Made by a program: the position numbers and the translations under genes. A stretch of 64,000 nt of DNA from an uncultured Hyphomonadaceae bacterium (GTDB lineage: Bacteria; Pseudomonadota; Alphaproteobacteria; Caulobacterales; Hyphomonadaceae): assembly GCA_938084575.1 (NCBI GenBank), contig CALKFG010000005.1, forward strand, positions 365,966 to 429,965, in the 5' to 3' direction. Positions 9,445 to 20,507 of the stretch are shown here, one piece after another. The notes beneath the pieces were generated by a model. It worked only from the letters and a program-made list of their open reading frames with translations. It made no database searches and was not told the origin of the DNA. Each line of letters starts with the position of its first letter. The first letter of the stretch is position 1.

Positions 9445-12400
9445 CTAAGTGGTGACGGATGGCTGTGACTGCAAGGCCCGTACGGTTAATGTCCGTTGTT
9501 GCAGAATGCCGATGGCCTCAACCGCGGCGACGCAGGCCGACAACGTCGTGTAATACGGGATCCCATGCGTGACCGCAGCACGCCGAAGTGACTTGGAGTC
9601 GCGAAGCGACTGGTTGCCTTCGGTGGTGTTCAGGACCAGATCGATATCCCCGTTGATCATGTCATCGACGATATGAGGCTGGCCTTCAATCACCTTCTTA
9701 ACACTGCGTGGTGACAGACCATTCTCTGAAAGGAAGCGCGCCGTACCGCTGGTAGCGGTGATTTCGAAACCCATTTTCTCGAGGTCTCGGGCCGTGTCGA
9801 GTATCCCCGATTTGTCGGCATTTTTCACCGATACGAAGGCGGTCCCGGAGCGGGGCAATTTCACGCCAGCAGCAATTTGGGATTTCAGGAAGGCGGAAGC
9901 AAAATCATCGTCCCAGCCCATGACTTCACCGGTGGACCGCATCTCAGGTCCGAGCACGGGGTCGACATTGTCAAAGCGGGCAAAGGGAAAGACAGCTTCC
10001 TTGACCGCGACGCGCTTTGCTGTGGCGTGGCGCAGATCGAAGTCAGACAAGTTTTGGCCGGCCATGATGCTTGCCGCGATCCGCGCAATGGGCGCGCCGA
10101 CAGCCTTGGCGACGAAAGGCACGGTCCTTGAGGCTCTGGGATTGGCCTCGAGGACGAAAATATCATCGCCCTTAACCGCATACTGGATGTTAATCAGTCC
10201 GCGGACTTTCAACGCACGCGCCAGGGCGATCGTCTGTTCCGACAGGCGCGCGATGATGGTCGGTGCCAGGCTATAAGGGGGCAGGGCGCAGGCACTGTCG
10301 CCGGAATGAACGCCTGCCTCCTCAATATGTTCCATAATGCCCGCAATATGAACGTCCTGCCCGTCGCACAGCGCATCGACATCGACTTCGATGGCATCCG
10401 ACAAATACCGGTCAAGGAACAGGGAGGCATCCCCTGAGACAGCCAGGGCAGAGGCCGCATATGCCTGTACATCCTCCGGAGACCGGCAGATCCTCATGGC
10501 GGTACCGCTGAGAACAAAGGAGGGTCTGAGCATGATCGGATAGCCGAGCTCTTCAGCGCGGATCAGGGTCTCCTCCACGGACCTTGCCGTGGCGGAGGGC
10601 GGTTGCTGTATGCCCAGATCAGCCAGCAGGGCCGACCATTGATGGCGATCTTCCGCCAGGTCTATGGAGAGCGGCGACGTGCCCAGAATAGGTGTGCCTG
10701 CTTCATGCAGGGGCATGGCCAGTTTTAAGGGGGTTTGGCCGCCAAACTGGACAATAACCCCTTCCAGCGTGCCGGCGCCCTGTTCCTTGAAAACGATCTC
10801 GCTGACATGCTCTTCCGTCAGGGGCTCAAAATACAGGCGGTCGGAGGTGTCATAGTCGGTGGAAACGGTTTCAGGGTTGCAGTTGACCATGATCGATTCC
10901 AAGCCAAGGTCCGACAGCGCGAACGCTGCGTGACAGCAGCAATAGTCGAACTCAATCCCCTGACCGATCCGGTTCGGCCCGCCGCCAAGGATGATCGCCT
11001 TGCGCCGGTCGGAGACGCCAGCTTCGCAATCAGCCTGGCTGGCGCCCCAGGCGGGCTGTTCATAAGTGGAATAAAGATAGGGCGTCTTGGCCGCAAATTC
11101 CGCCGCACAGGTGTCTATCCTTTTATACACCGGCCGCACACCCAGAGCATGGCGGTGGCCACGGGCGTCCGCCTCACTCTGACCCGTCAGATGTCCAAGC
11201 CTCAGATCCGAGAAGCCCTTCGCCTTCAGGGCAGTCATTTCCTGCGCCGTCCGGGGAAGGCCATCCTGTCGCAGCTCGGCTTCGACCGAGACGAGGTCGG
11301 CGATCTGGCGGAGGAACCAGGGGTCAATTCGGGTCATCTCATGGATGTCTTCGACACTCAGTCCCTGCCTGATCCCCTGCGCTATGATTCTCAGCCGATC
11401 GGGTCTTTGCTGCACCAGGGCAGCCCGCAGGTTTTCGAGCGAGTCGAAGCTCATATCATCCAGTCCCGACAGCCCGGTTTCAAGCGAGCACAGGGCTTTT
11501 TGCAGACTCTCCTGAAAGTTGCGCCCAATGGCCATGGCCTCGCCGACAGATTTCATGGCGGTTGACAGAAGCGGTTCCGCACCGTCGAATTTTTCGAAGG
11601 CAAAGCGTGGGATCTTGGTCACGACATAGTCGATGGTGGGTTCGAAACTCGCAGGTGTTGCGCCGGTAATATCGTTGTCGAGCTCATCCAGCGTGTATCC
11701 GACGGCCAGCTTGGCTGCGATCTTGGCGATTGGGAATCCGGTCGCCTTGGAGGCGAGGGCTGAAGACCGGCTGACCCGCGGATTCATCTCGATGACCACC
11801 AGGCGCCCATCTTCCGGATTGACCGCGAACTGGACGTTGGAGCCACCGGTTTCAACCCCGATTTCCCGCAAAACGGCGAGAGAGGCGTTGCGCATGAGCT
11901 GGTATTCGCGGTCTGTGAGGGTCAGCGCCGGGGCGACGGTGATCGAGTCGCCAGTATGCACGCCCATCGGATCAATATTCTCGATGGCGCAAATAATGAT
12001 GGCATTGTCTGCCTGGTCGCGAACGACCTCCATCTCAAATTCTTTCCAGCCAAGCAGGCTTTCATCAACGAGAATCTGGCTGACGGGGGAGGCCGCGAGC
12101 CCGGAGCGACAGATGCGCTCATAATCTTCGCGATTATAAGCGACCCCGCCTCCCGTGCCACCGAGCGTGAAGGCGGGCCGGATGATGGCCGGCAGGCCGA
12201 CTTCGTCCAGCTTGTCGATGGCCTGGCGGAGACCCTCAAGCCGATCATAGCTGCCATCAGGCTTTTGCGGTGAGGAGACGATCGCGGCCCTGGGATTTTC
12301 AAGTCCGATACGGTCCATTGCCTCGCGAAATAATTTACGATCCTCGGCCATCTCAATGGCGTCGGCACGGGCGCCAATCAGTTCCACATTATATTTTTCC

Positions 12401-12723
12401 AGCGTGCCGGACTTCTGCAGCGACAAAGCGCAGTTGAGCGCTGTCTGCCCGCCCATTGTCGGCAACAGGGCGTCGGGTCTTTCCTGCGCAATAATCTGTT
12501 CGACAAAATCGGGTGTTATGGGTTCGATATAGGTGGCATCCGCCAAGCCGGGATCGGTCATAATCGTCGCCGGATTGGAGTTGATCAGGATGACCCGATA
12601 ACCTTCTTCCTTGAGCGCTTTGACGGCCTGAACACCGGAATAATCGAACTCGCAAGCCTGACCGATAATAATGGGACCGGCACCGATGATCAGAATAGAT
12701 TTGATATCCGTGCGCTTAGGCAT
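9445..12723 (-). CDS. carB: Carbamoyl-phosphate synthase large subunit
   Basis: CarB makes carbamoyl phosphate from bicarbonate, ammonia (from CarA) and two ATP for arginine and pyrimidine synthesis. The 1092-residue product has the two homologous ATP-grasp halves (first from [17 protein letters not shown], second from [17 protein letters not shown]). [18 protein letters not shown] and its second copy [18 protein letters not shown] are both present. A C-terminal MGS-like regulatory domain carries the ATSGTARFL motif. The start has GAGGA eight bases upstream. The partner carA is not adjacent and is not in the window. Confidence 0.98.
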   Translation of the reverse strand: MPKRTDIKSILIIGAGPIIIGQACEFDYSGVQAVKALKEEGYRVILINSNPATIMTDPGLADATYIEPITPDFVEQIIAQERPDALLPTMGGQTALNCALSLQKSGTLEKYNVELIGARADAIEMAEDRKLFREAMDRIGLENPRAAIVSSPQKPDGSYDRLEGLRQAIDKLDEVGLPAIIRPAFTLGGTGGGVAYNREDYERICRSGLAASPVSQILVDESLLGWKEFEMEVVRDQADNAIIICAIENIDPMGVHTGDSITVAPALTLTDREYQLMRNASLAVLREIGVETGGSNVQFAVNPEDGRLVVIEMNPRVSRSSALASKATGFPIAKIAAKLAVGYTLDELDNDITGATPASFEPTIDYVVTKIPRFAFEKFDGAEPLLSTAMKSVGEAMAIGRNFQESLQKALCSLETGLSGLDDMSFDSLENLRAALVQQRPDRLRIIAQGIRQGLSVEDIHEMTRIDPWFLRQIADLVSVEAELRQDGLPRTAQEMTALKAKGFSDLRLGHLTGQSEADARGHRHALGVRPVYKRIDTCAAEFAAKTPYLYSTYEQPAWGASQADCEAGVSDRRKAIILGGGPNRIGQGIEFDYCCCHAAFALSDLGLESIMVNCNPETVSTDYDTSDRLYFEPLTEEHVSEIVFKEQGAGTLEGVIVQFGGQTPLKLAMPLHEAGTPILGTSPLSIDLAEDRHQWSALLADLGIQQPPSATARSVEETLIRAEELGYPIMLRPSFVLSGTAMRICRSPEDVQAYAASALAVSGDASLFLDRYLSDAIEVDVDALCDGQDVHIAGIMEHIEEAGVHSGDSACALPPYSLAPTIIARLSEQTIALARALKVRGLINIQYAVKGDDIFVLEANPRASRTVPFVAKAVGAPIARIAASIMAGQNLSDFDLRHATAKRVAVKEAVFPFARFDNVDPVLGPEMRSTGEVMGWDDDFASAFLKSQIAAGVKLPRSGTAFVSVKNADKSGILDTARDLEKMGFEITATSGTARFLSENGLSPRSVKKVIEGQPHIVDDMINGDIDLVLNTTEGNQSLRDSKSLRRAAVTHGIPYYTTLSACVAAVEAIGILQQRTLTVRALQSQPSVTT

Positions 12724-12813
12724 GCCTACATCCTCAATCCAGCCAAACGGCTGCCCTATAGCGAGGAGTCGGGGGTCATTTCAAGGAAAATCCGCCAATC
12801 ACTGAATAAATGT

Positions 12814-14004
12814 TCAGAGGTTCAGAACCCGCTTGGCAATAATATTCTTCTGGATCTCGTTGGTGCCTCCATAAATGCTTTGCGCTCGGGTGCCGAGATA
12901 GGTGGCCACGCCGGGGGGCGCCCAGCGCCCCGTCTCCAGCCAGTCGGGGCTCACACTATCGGGGAAGGCCCTTTGTCCCATGGCGCCTGCAGCATCCAGA
13001 TAAAGCGTGGTGATCTGCTGGGCTGTTTCTGTTGCCAGTATTTTAACGATCGATGCTTCCTTCCCCGGACTGCCGCCGTCCTTAACCGCTGACCGGACGC
13101 GCATCACCGTCATGTCGAGCCCGGCAACAGCGATTTCCGCCTCGCTGAGCTTGCGCTGGAATGCCGGGTCATCGATCAGCCGCCGGTTCCCGCCTGTGGG
13201 TTCGGCCCGCGCAATGGCGTTCAGGTGCGCAAGCTGTTTCCGCTTTCCCCCGATCCGCGCATAAGAGGTGCGTTCGAAGCCCAGCAGGTGCTGGCTGTAG
13301 GTCCATCCCTTGCCTTCCTCGCCGATGAGATAATCCGCGGGTACGCGCACATTCTCGAATGTCACCGAATTCAGTGCGTGTTTGCCATCGATGGTGATGA
13401 TCGGTGTCAGGGTTACGCCGGGCCGGCTCATTTCGCAGCAGATAAAGGAGATGCCTTCCTGTTTGCGTCCCGATCGGTCGGTCCGCGCAAGCAGGAAAAT
13501 CCAGTCCGCATGCTGGGCCGCGGAGGTCCAGATCTTGGTGCCGTTCAAGACATAAGTGTCGCCCTCCCGAACCGCACTGAACTGCAAAGAGGCAAGGTCA
13601 GACCCGCTGTCGGGTTCGGAATAACCCTGTGCCCATCCGAGCGAGCCGTCCCGGGTCCCAGGCAGCCAGCGGCCCTGCTGCTCTGGGCTGCCAAATGTAT
13701 AAATGATCGGACCGACATAGATGACACCCATCGGGGTCACCGTCGGAATGCCGGCATGCTCAAGCTCTTCGTCGAAGATATACTGCTGCTCCAGGCTCCA
13801 GCCCGGGCCCCCAAAGGCCTTGGGCCAGGCGGTCGCCAGCCAGCCCTTGGCGCCGAGCGCCATCTCCGAGGTCCGGACCTCCTCTGTGGTCAGGCTGGCC
13901 CCGCGAGCCACACGTGCCCTTATGTGCTGGGGGTAGTCTGCCTCCAGAAAGTGGCGGACCTCGGCTCTGAATGCAGCGTGTTCGTGATTTGGCGATATAT
14001 CCAT
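12814..14004 (-). CDS. Acyl-CoA dehydrogenase family protein
   Basis: This FAD enzyme probably introduces an alpha-beta double bond into an acyl-CoA. The 396-residue protein has the three domains of the family: an N-terminal helical part (SLEQQYIFDEEL), the central FAD/substrate part (WAQGYSEPDSGSDLASLQ and NGTKIWTSAAQHADW), and the C-terminal helical domain ending SIYGGTNEIQKNIIAKRVL. Acyl-CoA dehydrogenases of this length in actinobacteria and proteobacteria often act on CoA-bound sterol or branched acids. The substrate cannot be read from the sequence. It lies 90 bases upstream of carB on the same strand, with an A+T-rich region before its start. Confidence 0.9.
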   Translation of the reverse strand: MDISPNHEHAAFRAEVRHFLEADYPQHIRARVARGASLTTEEVRTSEMALGAKGWLATAWPKAFGGPGWSLEQQYIFDEELEHAGIPTVTPMGVIYVGPIIYTFGSPEQQGRWLPGTRDGSLGWAQGYSEPDSGSDLASLQFSAVREGDTYVLNGTKIWTSAAQHADWIFLLARTDRSGRKQEGISFICCEMSRPGVTLTPIITIDGKHALNSVTFENVRVPADYLIGEEGKGWTYSQHLLGFERTSYARIGGKRKQLAHLNAIARAEPTGGNRRLIDDPAFQRKLSEAEIAVAGLDMTVMRVRSAVKDGGSPGKEASIVKILATETAQQITTLYLDAAGAMGQRAFPDSVSPDWLETGRWAPPGVATYLGTRAQSIYGGTNEIQKNIIAKRVLNL

Positions 14005-14047
14005 CCGCCGATCCTAGGCGCAAAGCGCGGTGCCGAAAACCTTGCCT

Positions 14048-14130
14048 GAGGGGAAATGTAAAAAACAGACCGTTTTTGCTTCAAAGTAAAAAACAATTTT
14101 AAGTTGAAAAAAAAATAAAACAAACTAGAG
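14048..14130. other. A+T-rich island in the divergent intergenic region
   Basis: About 80 bases are dominated by runs of A and T, including a tract of nine A from 14107, in otherwise GC-rich DNA. It lies between the acyl-CoA dehydrogenase start (-) and a small + strand gene. It could act as a promoter with UP-element-like A tracts for either side, or be the relic of an insertion. I see no ORF or clear -35/-10 pair that settles the question. Confidence 0.5.
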
Positions 14131-14171
14131 TAGTGCTTTTGCAGAGAAAGGCTGGGTGAGCCAGAGCATAC

Positions 14172-14228
14172 TGTCCCCTCTACTCTGGCGCCCTCCCCTG
14201 ACCTTTAGGGGGAGGGGGGGCTGGGACA
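14172..14228. repeat. REP-like interrupted palindrome
   Basis: The inner arms CCCTCCCC (14191-14198) and GGGGAGGG (14209-14216) flank a short loop. The outer arms TGTCCC (14172-14177) and GGGACA (14223-14228) pair as well. The style, C-rich arm, short loop, G-rich arm, resembles dispersed extragenic palindromes of proteobacteria. Only one copy is visible here, so dispersal is inferred. An open frame from 14156 crosses it, but that part is better read as non-coding. Confidence 0.6.
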
Positions 14229-14239
14229 AGGCAGTCGGA

Positions 14240-14566
14240 ATGGACGGAGCGTCCGTTCCAGGAGGTCTGGCGGTGTCATCCCAGTCGGTACTTGATTTTC
14301 TTGTCTTGTTTCTGGTTATTGCGCCTCTGTTGATGTTCGCTTTCGGGCTGGTTGCTGTGGCTTGGCTGGAGCTGACACGTGGTTCAGAGGCGGCAGCGGA
14401 GCCTGGTGTCGAGGACGGCCCCGGTCCCGGCTCGCAGCCCGTGCGCGAGGCCGTGGATCAGGGGCGGATTGCGCTTAAACGTGCCGAGCGACGCAGCGAT
14501 GCGGCGTTATTCTTCTTTTGCCGAAGGGCGCTGGTTCGGCTTCTTCGTCGCCGGTCAGGCAACTAG
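14240..14566 (+). CDS. Hypothetical small membrane protein
   Basis: The product is not recognised. Reading from the ATG at 14240 gives 108 residues with one strong membrane helix at about residues 16-40 (FLVLFLVIAPLLMFAFGLVAVAW). A Pro/Glu-rich linker and a basic tail ending RRALVRLLRRRSGN follow. The frame is open from 14156, but the upstream part crosses the palindrome at 14172-14228, so the later start is preferred. The ribosome site is weak. The gene precedes a DUF465 gene by 76 bases on the same strand. Whether it is expressed is unclear. Confidence 0.5.
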   Translation: MDGASVPGGLAVSSQSVLDFLVLFLVIAPLLMFAFGLVAVAWLELTRGSEAAAEPGVEDGPGPGSQPVREAVDQGRIALKRAERRSDAALFFFCRRALVRLLRRRSGN

Positions 14567-14642
14567 GTAGAATCCCGAGGTGACAAGTGCCCACGGCTTT
14601 GGTCGAGTGGACGCAGACAGGTATCGAAAAGGTCACAGCGCC

Positions 14643-14882
14643 ATGAGCCACGTACCGCACGAACTGGCCGAGGAATTTCCCGAGTATGTTGAGCAGATAC
14701 GGGCACTGAAGAAAACCAGCGCTCATTTTGCCCGCCTCGCGGAGGATTACCATCAGGTGAACCGCGCCATTCATCGTTATGAAACACGGGCGGAACCGGT
14801 CGGGCCAGAGCCTGAAGCGAGTCTGAGGCATCGCCGTGTGGTGCTGAAGGACCAGATTTACGCCATGCTGCGCAGGCCGTGA
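14643..14882 (+). CDS. YdcH/DUF465 family small protein
   Basis: The 79-residue protein starts MSHVPHELAEEFPEYVEQIRALK and continues with a predicted helical hairpin (FARLAEDYHQVNRAIHRYE, then HRRVVLKDQIYAMLRR). This is the typical pattern of the DUF465 family, small proteins of unknown role common in proteobacteria. I start at 14643 rather than at the in-frame ATG at 14580, because the family begins at this conserved segment. Confidence 0.85.
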   Translation: MSHVPHELAEEFPEYVEQIRALKKTSAHFARLAEDYHQVNRAIHRYETRAEPVGPEPEASLRHRRVVLKDQIYAMLRRP

Positions 14883-14935
14883 GGATTGGCGCAGCGCCGG
14901 CCAGGTTTCAATGTCACCGTCAGCAGATAAGCGGG

Positions 14936-15352
14936 TCAGGTCGCAAATAACTGATCCATATCGGCAAAGGCCTTGAGTTCAATCGCATTGCCCGAAGGAT
15001 CGGCGAAAAACATGGTTGCCTGTTCGCCGGCGGTGCCTCTGAAGCGAATGTGAGGCTCGATCAGGAAAGTCACCTGGCCGCTGAGCTGGTCTGCGAGGCC
15101 TTGCCACTGCGTCATCGACAGGACCAGACCGAAGTGCCGTACGGGGACGCCGTGACCATCAACGACATGCCGGTCGACCCGCCCGCAGGCCTCCGGGGCA
15201 AGATGGGCCACGATCTGGTGCCCGAAAAAGTCGAAATCGACCCAGTCGGCGCTGCTGCGGCCTTCCCTACAGCCAAGCAGCTTGCCGTAGAATCCACGCG
15301 CAGCGGCCAGATCATGAACTGGAAAGGCAAGATGGAAGGCGGGCTGGACCAT
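14936..15352 (-). CDS. VOC (glyoxalase/dioxygenase-fold) family protein
   Basis: The 138-residue protein follows the VOC layout. It starts FHLAFPVHDLAAARGFYGKLLGCREGR with the first metal His in FHLAF. The middle FDFFGHQIVAHL and VRHFGLVL follow, and the end is MFFADPSGNAIELKAF with the metal-binding Glu. These proteins bind a metal and act as lyases, dioxygenases or resistance proteins, and the substrate here is unknown. It lies 41 bases downstream of thiC on the same strand and may be co-transcribed with it. Confidence 0.88.
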   Translation of the reverse strand: MVQPAFHLAFPVHDLAAARGFYGKLLGCREGRSSADWVDFDFFGHQIVAHLAPEACGRVDRHVVDGHGVPVRHFGLVLSMTQWQGLADQLSGQVTFLIEPHIRFRGTAGEQATMFFADPSGNAIELKAFADMDQLFAT

Positions 15353-15393
15353 GTGACCTCATCTTCTCCAGCTGGGTGGGACAGGACGACAAA

Positions 15394-17430
<2,037 letters not shown>

Positions 17431-17488
17431 CTTTGGCGAAATTGAAAAGCCCCGACACGCGCTCCGCAGACCTGCAGAGCGCGTTTTT

Positions 17489-17869
17489 TCAGGCGAAGAG
17501 TGCCCAGCCCCCGAGACCAAGTCCCAGCAAGGCGGCCACCATGCCCCATGTCCGGGAATGATGCTGGAATCCAATCCCTGCGGGCAGGGACAAAACCTGC
17601 TTGGGCGCGACCATTATTGTCAGGCCTTCAATCGCCATCAGGGCTGTCACAATTGTGACCACAGCGGCCAGAGCTGAACTCATATCATGGTGCAGCGCCA
17701 GAAGTGTCCCACCGAAAAAATAAACGAAGACGCCACACAGAAAACTTAGTCCCTCATTTTCCTTGAGGCTATTTATGATCGCCATATAGCTTTTCGGTGC
17801 GGCCAGAATACGCACGCCGACAAAAATCATGTAAAGGCTGAACAGCCAAGCCAGAGTTTCGGTGGTCAT
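17489..17869 (-). CDS. Hypothetical four-helix membrane protein
   Basis: The product is not recognised. The 126-residue protein is almost entirely hydrophobic, with about four membrane helices (residues 6-24, 38-57, 62-82 and 101-122). Short loops such as APKSYMAIINSLKENEG look conserved in style. I start at MTTETLAW, four codons after the longest possible start. It lies upstream of the thiC leader on the same strand. Its role is unknown, and nothing seen links it to thiamine. Confidence 0.65.
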   Translation of the reverse strand: MTTETLAWLFSLYMIFVGVRILAAPKSYMAIINSLKENEGLSFLCGVFVYFFGGTLLALHHDMSSALAAVVTIVTALMAIEGLTIMVAPKQVLSLPAGIGFQHHSRTWGMVAALLGLGLGGWALFA

Positions 17870-17994
17870 GGAAGTCTCCAAATCTGCTGAATGTCAAATC
17901 TCCTCCGCAGGCGGTCGCCTCGCAATAGGTAGATGCCCGTAAGCCGTGGCTCAGACGGGCATGCTAGGGCGGTCAGGCAGAAAGGCGGCCCAAG

Positions 17995-18741
17995 ATGACG
18001 GCATGGGACAGTTTACTTCTGATCGCTCTGGCCGTGGCCGTGACCGCGCCGCTTGCCTGTGTTTTGGCCGGTCTTCGCGGCCGACCCGGGCTTTTGCAGG
18101 GGGCGCCCGGCGCACGCCGGACATTTTTTGTCTGGACCATGGGCGTCTTATGGGCGAGCGCTGGTCTGGCAATTGGCATCACTATTGTTCAGGGAACGCG
18201 TCTTGATGAAGTCGGTCTTGGCGCCGGACACGGCGGGACCTCGGCCAGTCTGGCCTGGACGTTGTCCATAGGGTTTTCACTGTTGGTCCTGATCCAGTGG
18301 GTGGGTGTGAGGCAGTCGACGATAATACGGGAAAAGTTTCGGGCCCGGTTGGGGCGGTTGGAAGGGCTTGAGCCCTATTTACCGTCGACGCCTGCCGAGT
18401 TGCGTCTGTTCACATGGGTCGGCATCACGGCCGGTGTGACCGAAGAAATTATCTTCCGTGGCTTCATGATCGGGATGCTGTCCGGCATGATGCCGGTCAG
18501 TCTCGCAGCCACCTTGTCGCTGGCCTTGTTTGTCAGCCTGCATCGCTATCAAGGCGCGGCAGGCATGATCCGAGTCGGGTTTATGGGTGCTCTTCTTACC
18601 GCCGTGACCTTGCTGGCGGGGTCTGTCTGGCCGGCTATACTTCTTCACAGCATGGTCGATGTCTTCAATGCAAAGACATTATGGTGCCTGCGTCATCTGC
18701 CTCCGGCGCAGCCGGCAGTGCCGGAGGCTTGCGGACAATGA
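17995..18741 (+). CDS. CPBP family intramembrane metalloprotease
   Basis: The 248-residue polytopic protein has the CPBP (CAAX/Abi) motifs in order. TEEIIFRGF near residue 148 supplies the two Glu and the Arg, FVSLHRY near residue 178 supplies the His, and LLHSMVDVFN near residue 222 supplies the last His and Asp. Members are intramembrane glutamate/metal proteases, and some protect against bacteriocins or process membrane proteins. The substrate is unknown. The 3' end overlaps the convergent methyltransferase gene by 77 bases. Confidence 0.9.
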   Translation: MTAWDSLLLIALAVAVTAPLACVLAGLRGRPGLLQGAPGARRTFFVWTMGVLWASAGLAIGITIVQGTRLDEVGLGAGHGGTSASLAWTLSIGFSLLVLIQWVGVRQSTIIREKFRARLGRLEGLEPYLPSTPAELRLFTWVGITAGVTEEIIFRGFMIGMLSGMMPVSLAATLSLALFVSLHRYQGAAGMIRVGFMGALLTAVTLLAGSVWPAILLHSMVDVFNAKTLWCLRHLPPAQPAVPEACGQ

Positions 18742-19486
18742 TGCAGGACTGTCTGTATGGCCGCACCATCCAGTAGAATTTTTTCATTGAGCGCTTCCAC
18801 TTGGTCCAGCCCAGAAACGGGAAGGGCAGACGCAAGATCTGGCGGGTAATGATCCACGGTCTTGCGCGCAGATTGTCGCGGTAGGAGCCCGTGTCGATAA
18901 TCTCGGCGACCTCGACATCGACGGGCCCGTCAAACAAGGCAATAATGTCCCTCGGATCAGGACGAAAACCGGTATCAATCGGATCCCGGTGATACGGGTA
19001 AGATCGGGGCACTGTGACAACCAGACGCCCACCTGCGGGCAGAAGCCGGTAGCAGCGACGGACAAATTCAGCCGGGTTGGTGACATGCTCCAGGACGTTG
19101 CAGCACAGGATGGTTTTCAGGCCCAGGGCCTGCATGTCAGCAAAGCCTTCATCGCTCAGCAGGTCAGCGGTGACATCGATGCCTTCCCCCGCTTTCAGAT
19201 CTGCATAAATCACCCTGATCCCCCTCGACGTCAGAGGCGCAAAAAGCTGGTTATGAATATGCGGTTTCTGGACTGTCCGGAATTCCTGAGTGGAGCTGCC
19301 AATGTCGAGAAGCGGCGAAAGCGCCTCTGCCTCAACGCGCTTCAGGTTGGTTTCAATCCACTCGGCTTCTTGCCTGAACATTGCTTCGGCCTTCTTCGGA
19401 AAGCCCTGTTCTAACATTCCCGCCGCTGTCGCGAAACCGACCCAGTTCAGCCACGCGTCCAAGGCGATTGACGTCTGTCGCGGCAT
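18665..19486 (-). CDS. Class I SAM-dependent methyltransferase
   Basis: The 273-residue protein carries SAM-binding features. LLDIGSSTQEF near residue 59 stands in for motif I, VIYADLKAGEGIDVTAD follows as the acidic loop, and ILCCNVLEHVTNPAEFVRRCYRLLPAGGRLVVTVP is the typical late core. The C-terminal region beyond residue 215 is basic and aromatic (LGWTKWKRSMKKFYW). Methyltransferases of this type often modify sugars or small molecules. The acceptor cannot be told. It overlaps the CPBP gene tail to tail. Confidence 0.82.
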   Translation of the reverse strand: MPRQTSIALDAWLNWVGFATAAGMLEQGFPKKAEAMFRQEAEWIETNLKRVEAEALSPLLDIGSSTQEFRTVQKPHIHNQLFAPLTSRGIRVIYADLKAGEGIDVTADLLSDEGFADMQALGLKTILCCNVLEHVTNPAEFVRRCYRLLPAGGRLVVTVPRSYPYHRDPIDTGFRPDPRDIIALFDGPVDVEVAEIIDTGSYRDNLRARPWIITRQILRLPFPFLGWTKWKRSMKKFYWMVRPYRQSCIIVRKPPALPAAPEADDAGTIMSLH

Positions 19487-19521
19487 GGATCAGGTTTCCC
19501 CGGTTAAGCGAGGATTATGAA

Positions 19522-19914
19522 ATGGCGGAATTTGAAATCGTTGCACTTTATGTTGGCCTGTTTGTGCTCTTGTTTCTCGGCATGAAACTGAATGCCGGGC
19601 GTGTTCGGGCATCGGTCCGTGTCTCGATCGGAGATGGAGGAGATGCCCGGCTGCAAAAGGCTATTCGGATTCAGGCCAATGCGGCCGAAGACGTCCCGGT
19701 CGTGCTGATCGGTTTGCTGGCTCTGGCCACGCTGAACGCTCCGACGATCCTCCTGCACGGCCTCGGTGCGAGCTTTTTCCTGTTTCGTTTGGCCCATGCT
19801 GTCACCATGGCTGGCAATTCAGGATCCGGTCTGGGGCGCATGATCGGCACGCTTGGCACGGTCCTAGTCATGTTGGTGACGGCCGGGGCTTGCGTCTATC
19901 TCGCTGTGGTTTAA
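19522..19914 (+). CDS. MAPEG family membrane protein
   Basis: The 130-residue protein has four predicted membrane helices and the MAPEG pattern: VALYVGLFVLLFLGMKL, VRVSIGDGG, RIQANAAEDVPVVLIGLLALA (the conserved Arg/Asn/Glu core), then FRLAHAVTM. Eukaryotic relatives are glutathione-dependent enzymes of eicosanoid metabolism. Bacterial ones are mostly of unknown activity. I start at ATG 19522 with a GAGGA-like site upstream. The stop overlaps the convergent ArsC-like gene by 4 bases. Confidence 0.9.
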   Translation: MAEFEIVALYVGLFVLLFLGMKLNAGRVRASVRVSIGDGGDARLQKAIRIQANAAEDVPVVLIGLLALATLNAPTILLHGLGASFFLFRLAHAVTMAGNSGSGLGRMIGTLGTVLVMLVTAGACVYLAVV

Positions 19915-20243
19915 AGCAGGGCCGCCTGTACCTGTTTTGACCAACCGACCATAATCGCGTCACCCGTCTTAATGACGGGGCGTTTGATCAATGTCGGGTG
20001 GGCGGTCAGCAACTCAACCGGATTGCCCTCGCGGTCCCGCTCGGAAAGGTTCCGCCAGGTGGTGGAGCGCCTGTTGATCAGGGTGTCGGCACCGACGGCG
20101 TCCAGCCACACCGGAATGCAGGCATCAAGTTGGGCTTCGCTCCTGATATCGATGAACTGAACAAGGTGCCCGGAGACCGCGAGACTGACTTGTGCCTTGC
20201 GGCAGGTGTCGCAGTTTTTAAGTCCGTAAAGGGTAAGTTTCAT
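19911..20243 (-). CDS. ArsC/Spx/YffB family thioredoxin-fold protein
   Basis: The 110-residue protein begins MKLTLYGLKNCDTCRKA, with the CxxC of the YffB/ArsC-like branch. NRRSTTWRNLSE and ELLTAHPTLIKRPVI follow, the characteristic conserved core of the family. This branch is related to arsenate reductases and Spx but usually lacks demonstrated arsenate activity. I start at 20243 because GGAGG lies just upstream. A longer frame starts at 20330. No other arsenic genes are nearby. Confidence 0.88.
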   Translation of the reverse strand: MKLTLYGLKNCDTCRKAQVSLAVSGHLVQFIDIRSEAQLDACIPVWLDAVGADTLINRRSTTWRNLSERDREGNPVELLTAHPTLIKRPVIKTGDAIMVGWSKQVQAALL

Positions 20244-20400
20244 GCATCGCCTCCGGGGTCGGCCCTGAAGATCAAGATAGACCTCTCCGGCCAGATCATC
20301 CAGCCGGGTCTGCAAGTGTGCCCCGGACATCCTGTGCCGGCGGATTGTAGACCGAGGGGGCAGTGCGTCTCAGCATCAGGTCAAGCACGGCCTCAGCCCT

Positions 20401-20490
20401 TTAGTCACTGATCTCTTCGTCAAAGTCCTCCGGGAACCGGGCTTGTATCTGTTCCCGCAGATGTTTGCGCCGCGTCTGACTCACATTCAT
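20401..20490 (-). CDS. Possible 29-residue ORF, weak
   Basis: Within the 264-base gap between the ArsC-like and glycosidase genes, a short - strand frame reads MNVSQTRRKHLREQIQARFP, followed by an acidic end EDFDEEISD. The amphipathic, charged composition looks protein-like. There is no convincing ribosome site and I know of no family. It could be a small protein, a gene remnant or chance. The rest of the gap shows nothing recognisable. Confidence 0.2.
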   Translation of the reverse strand: MNVSQTRRKHLREQIQARFPEDFDEEISD

Positions 20491-20507
20491 TTTCTGCGTG
20501 GGATCAT

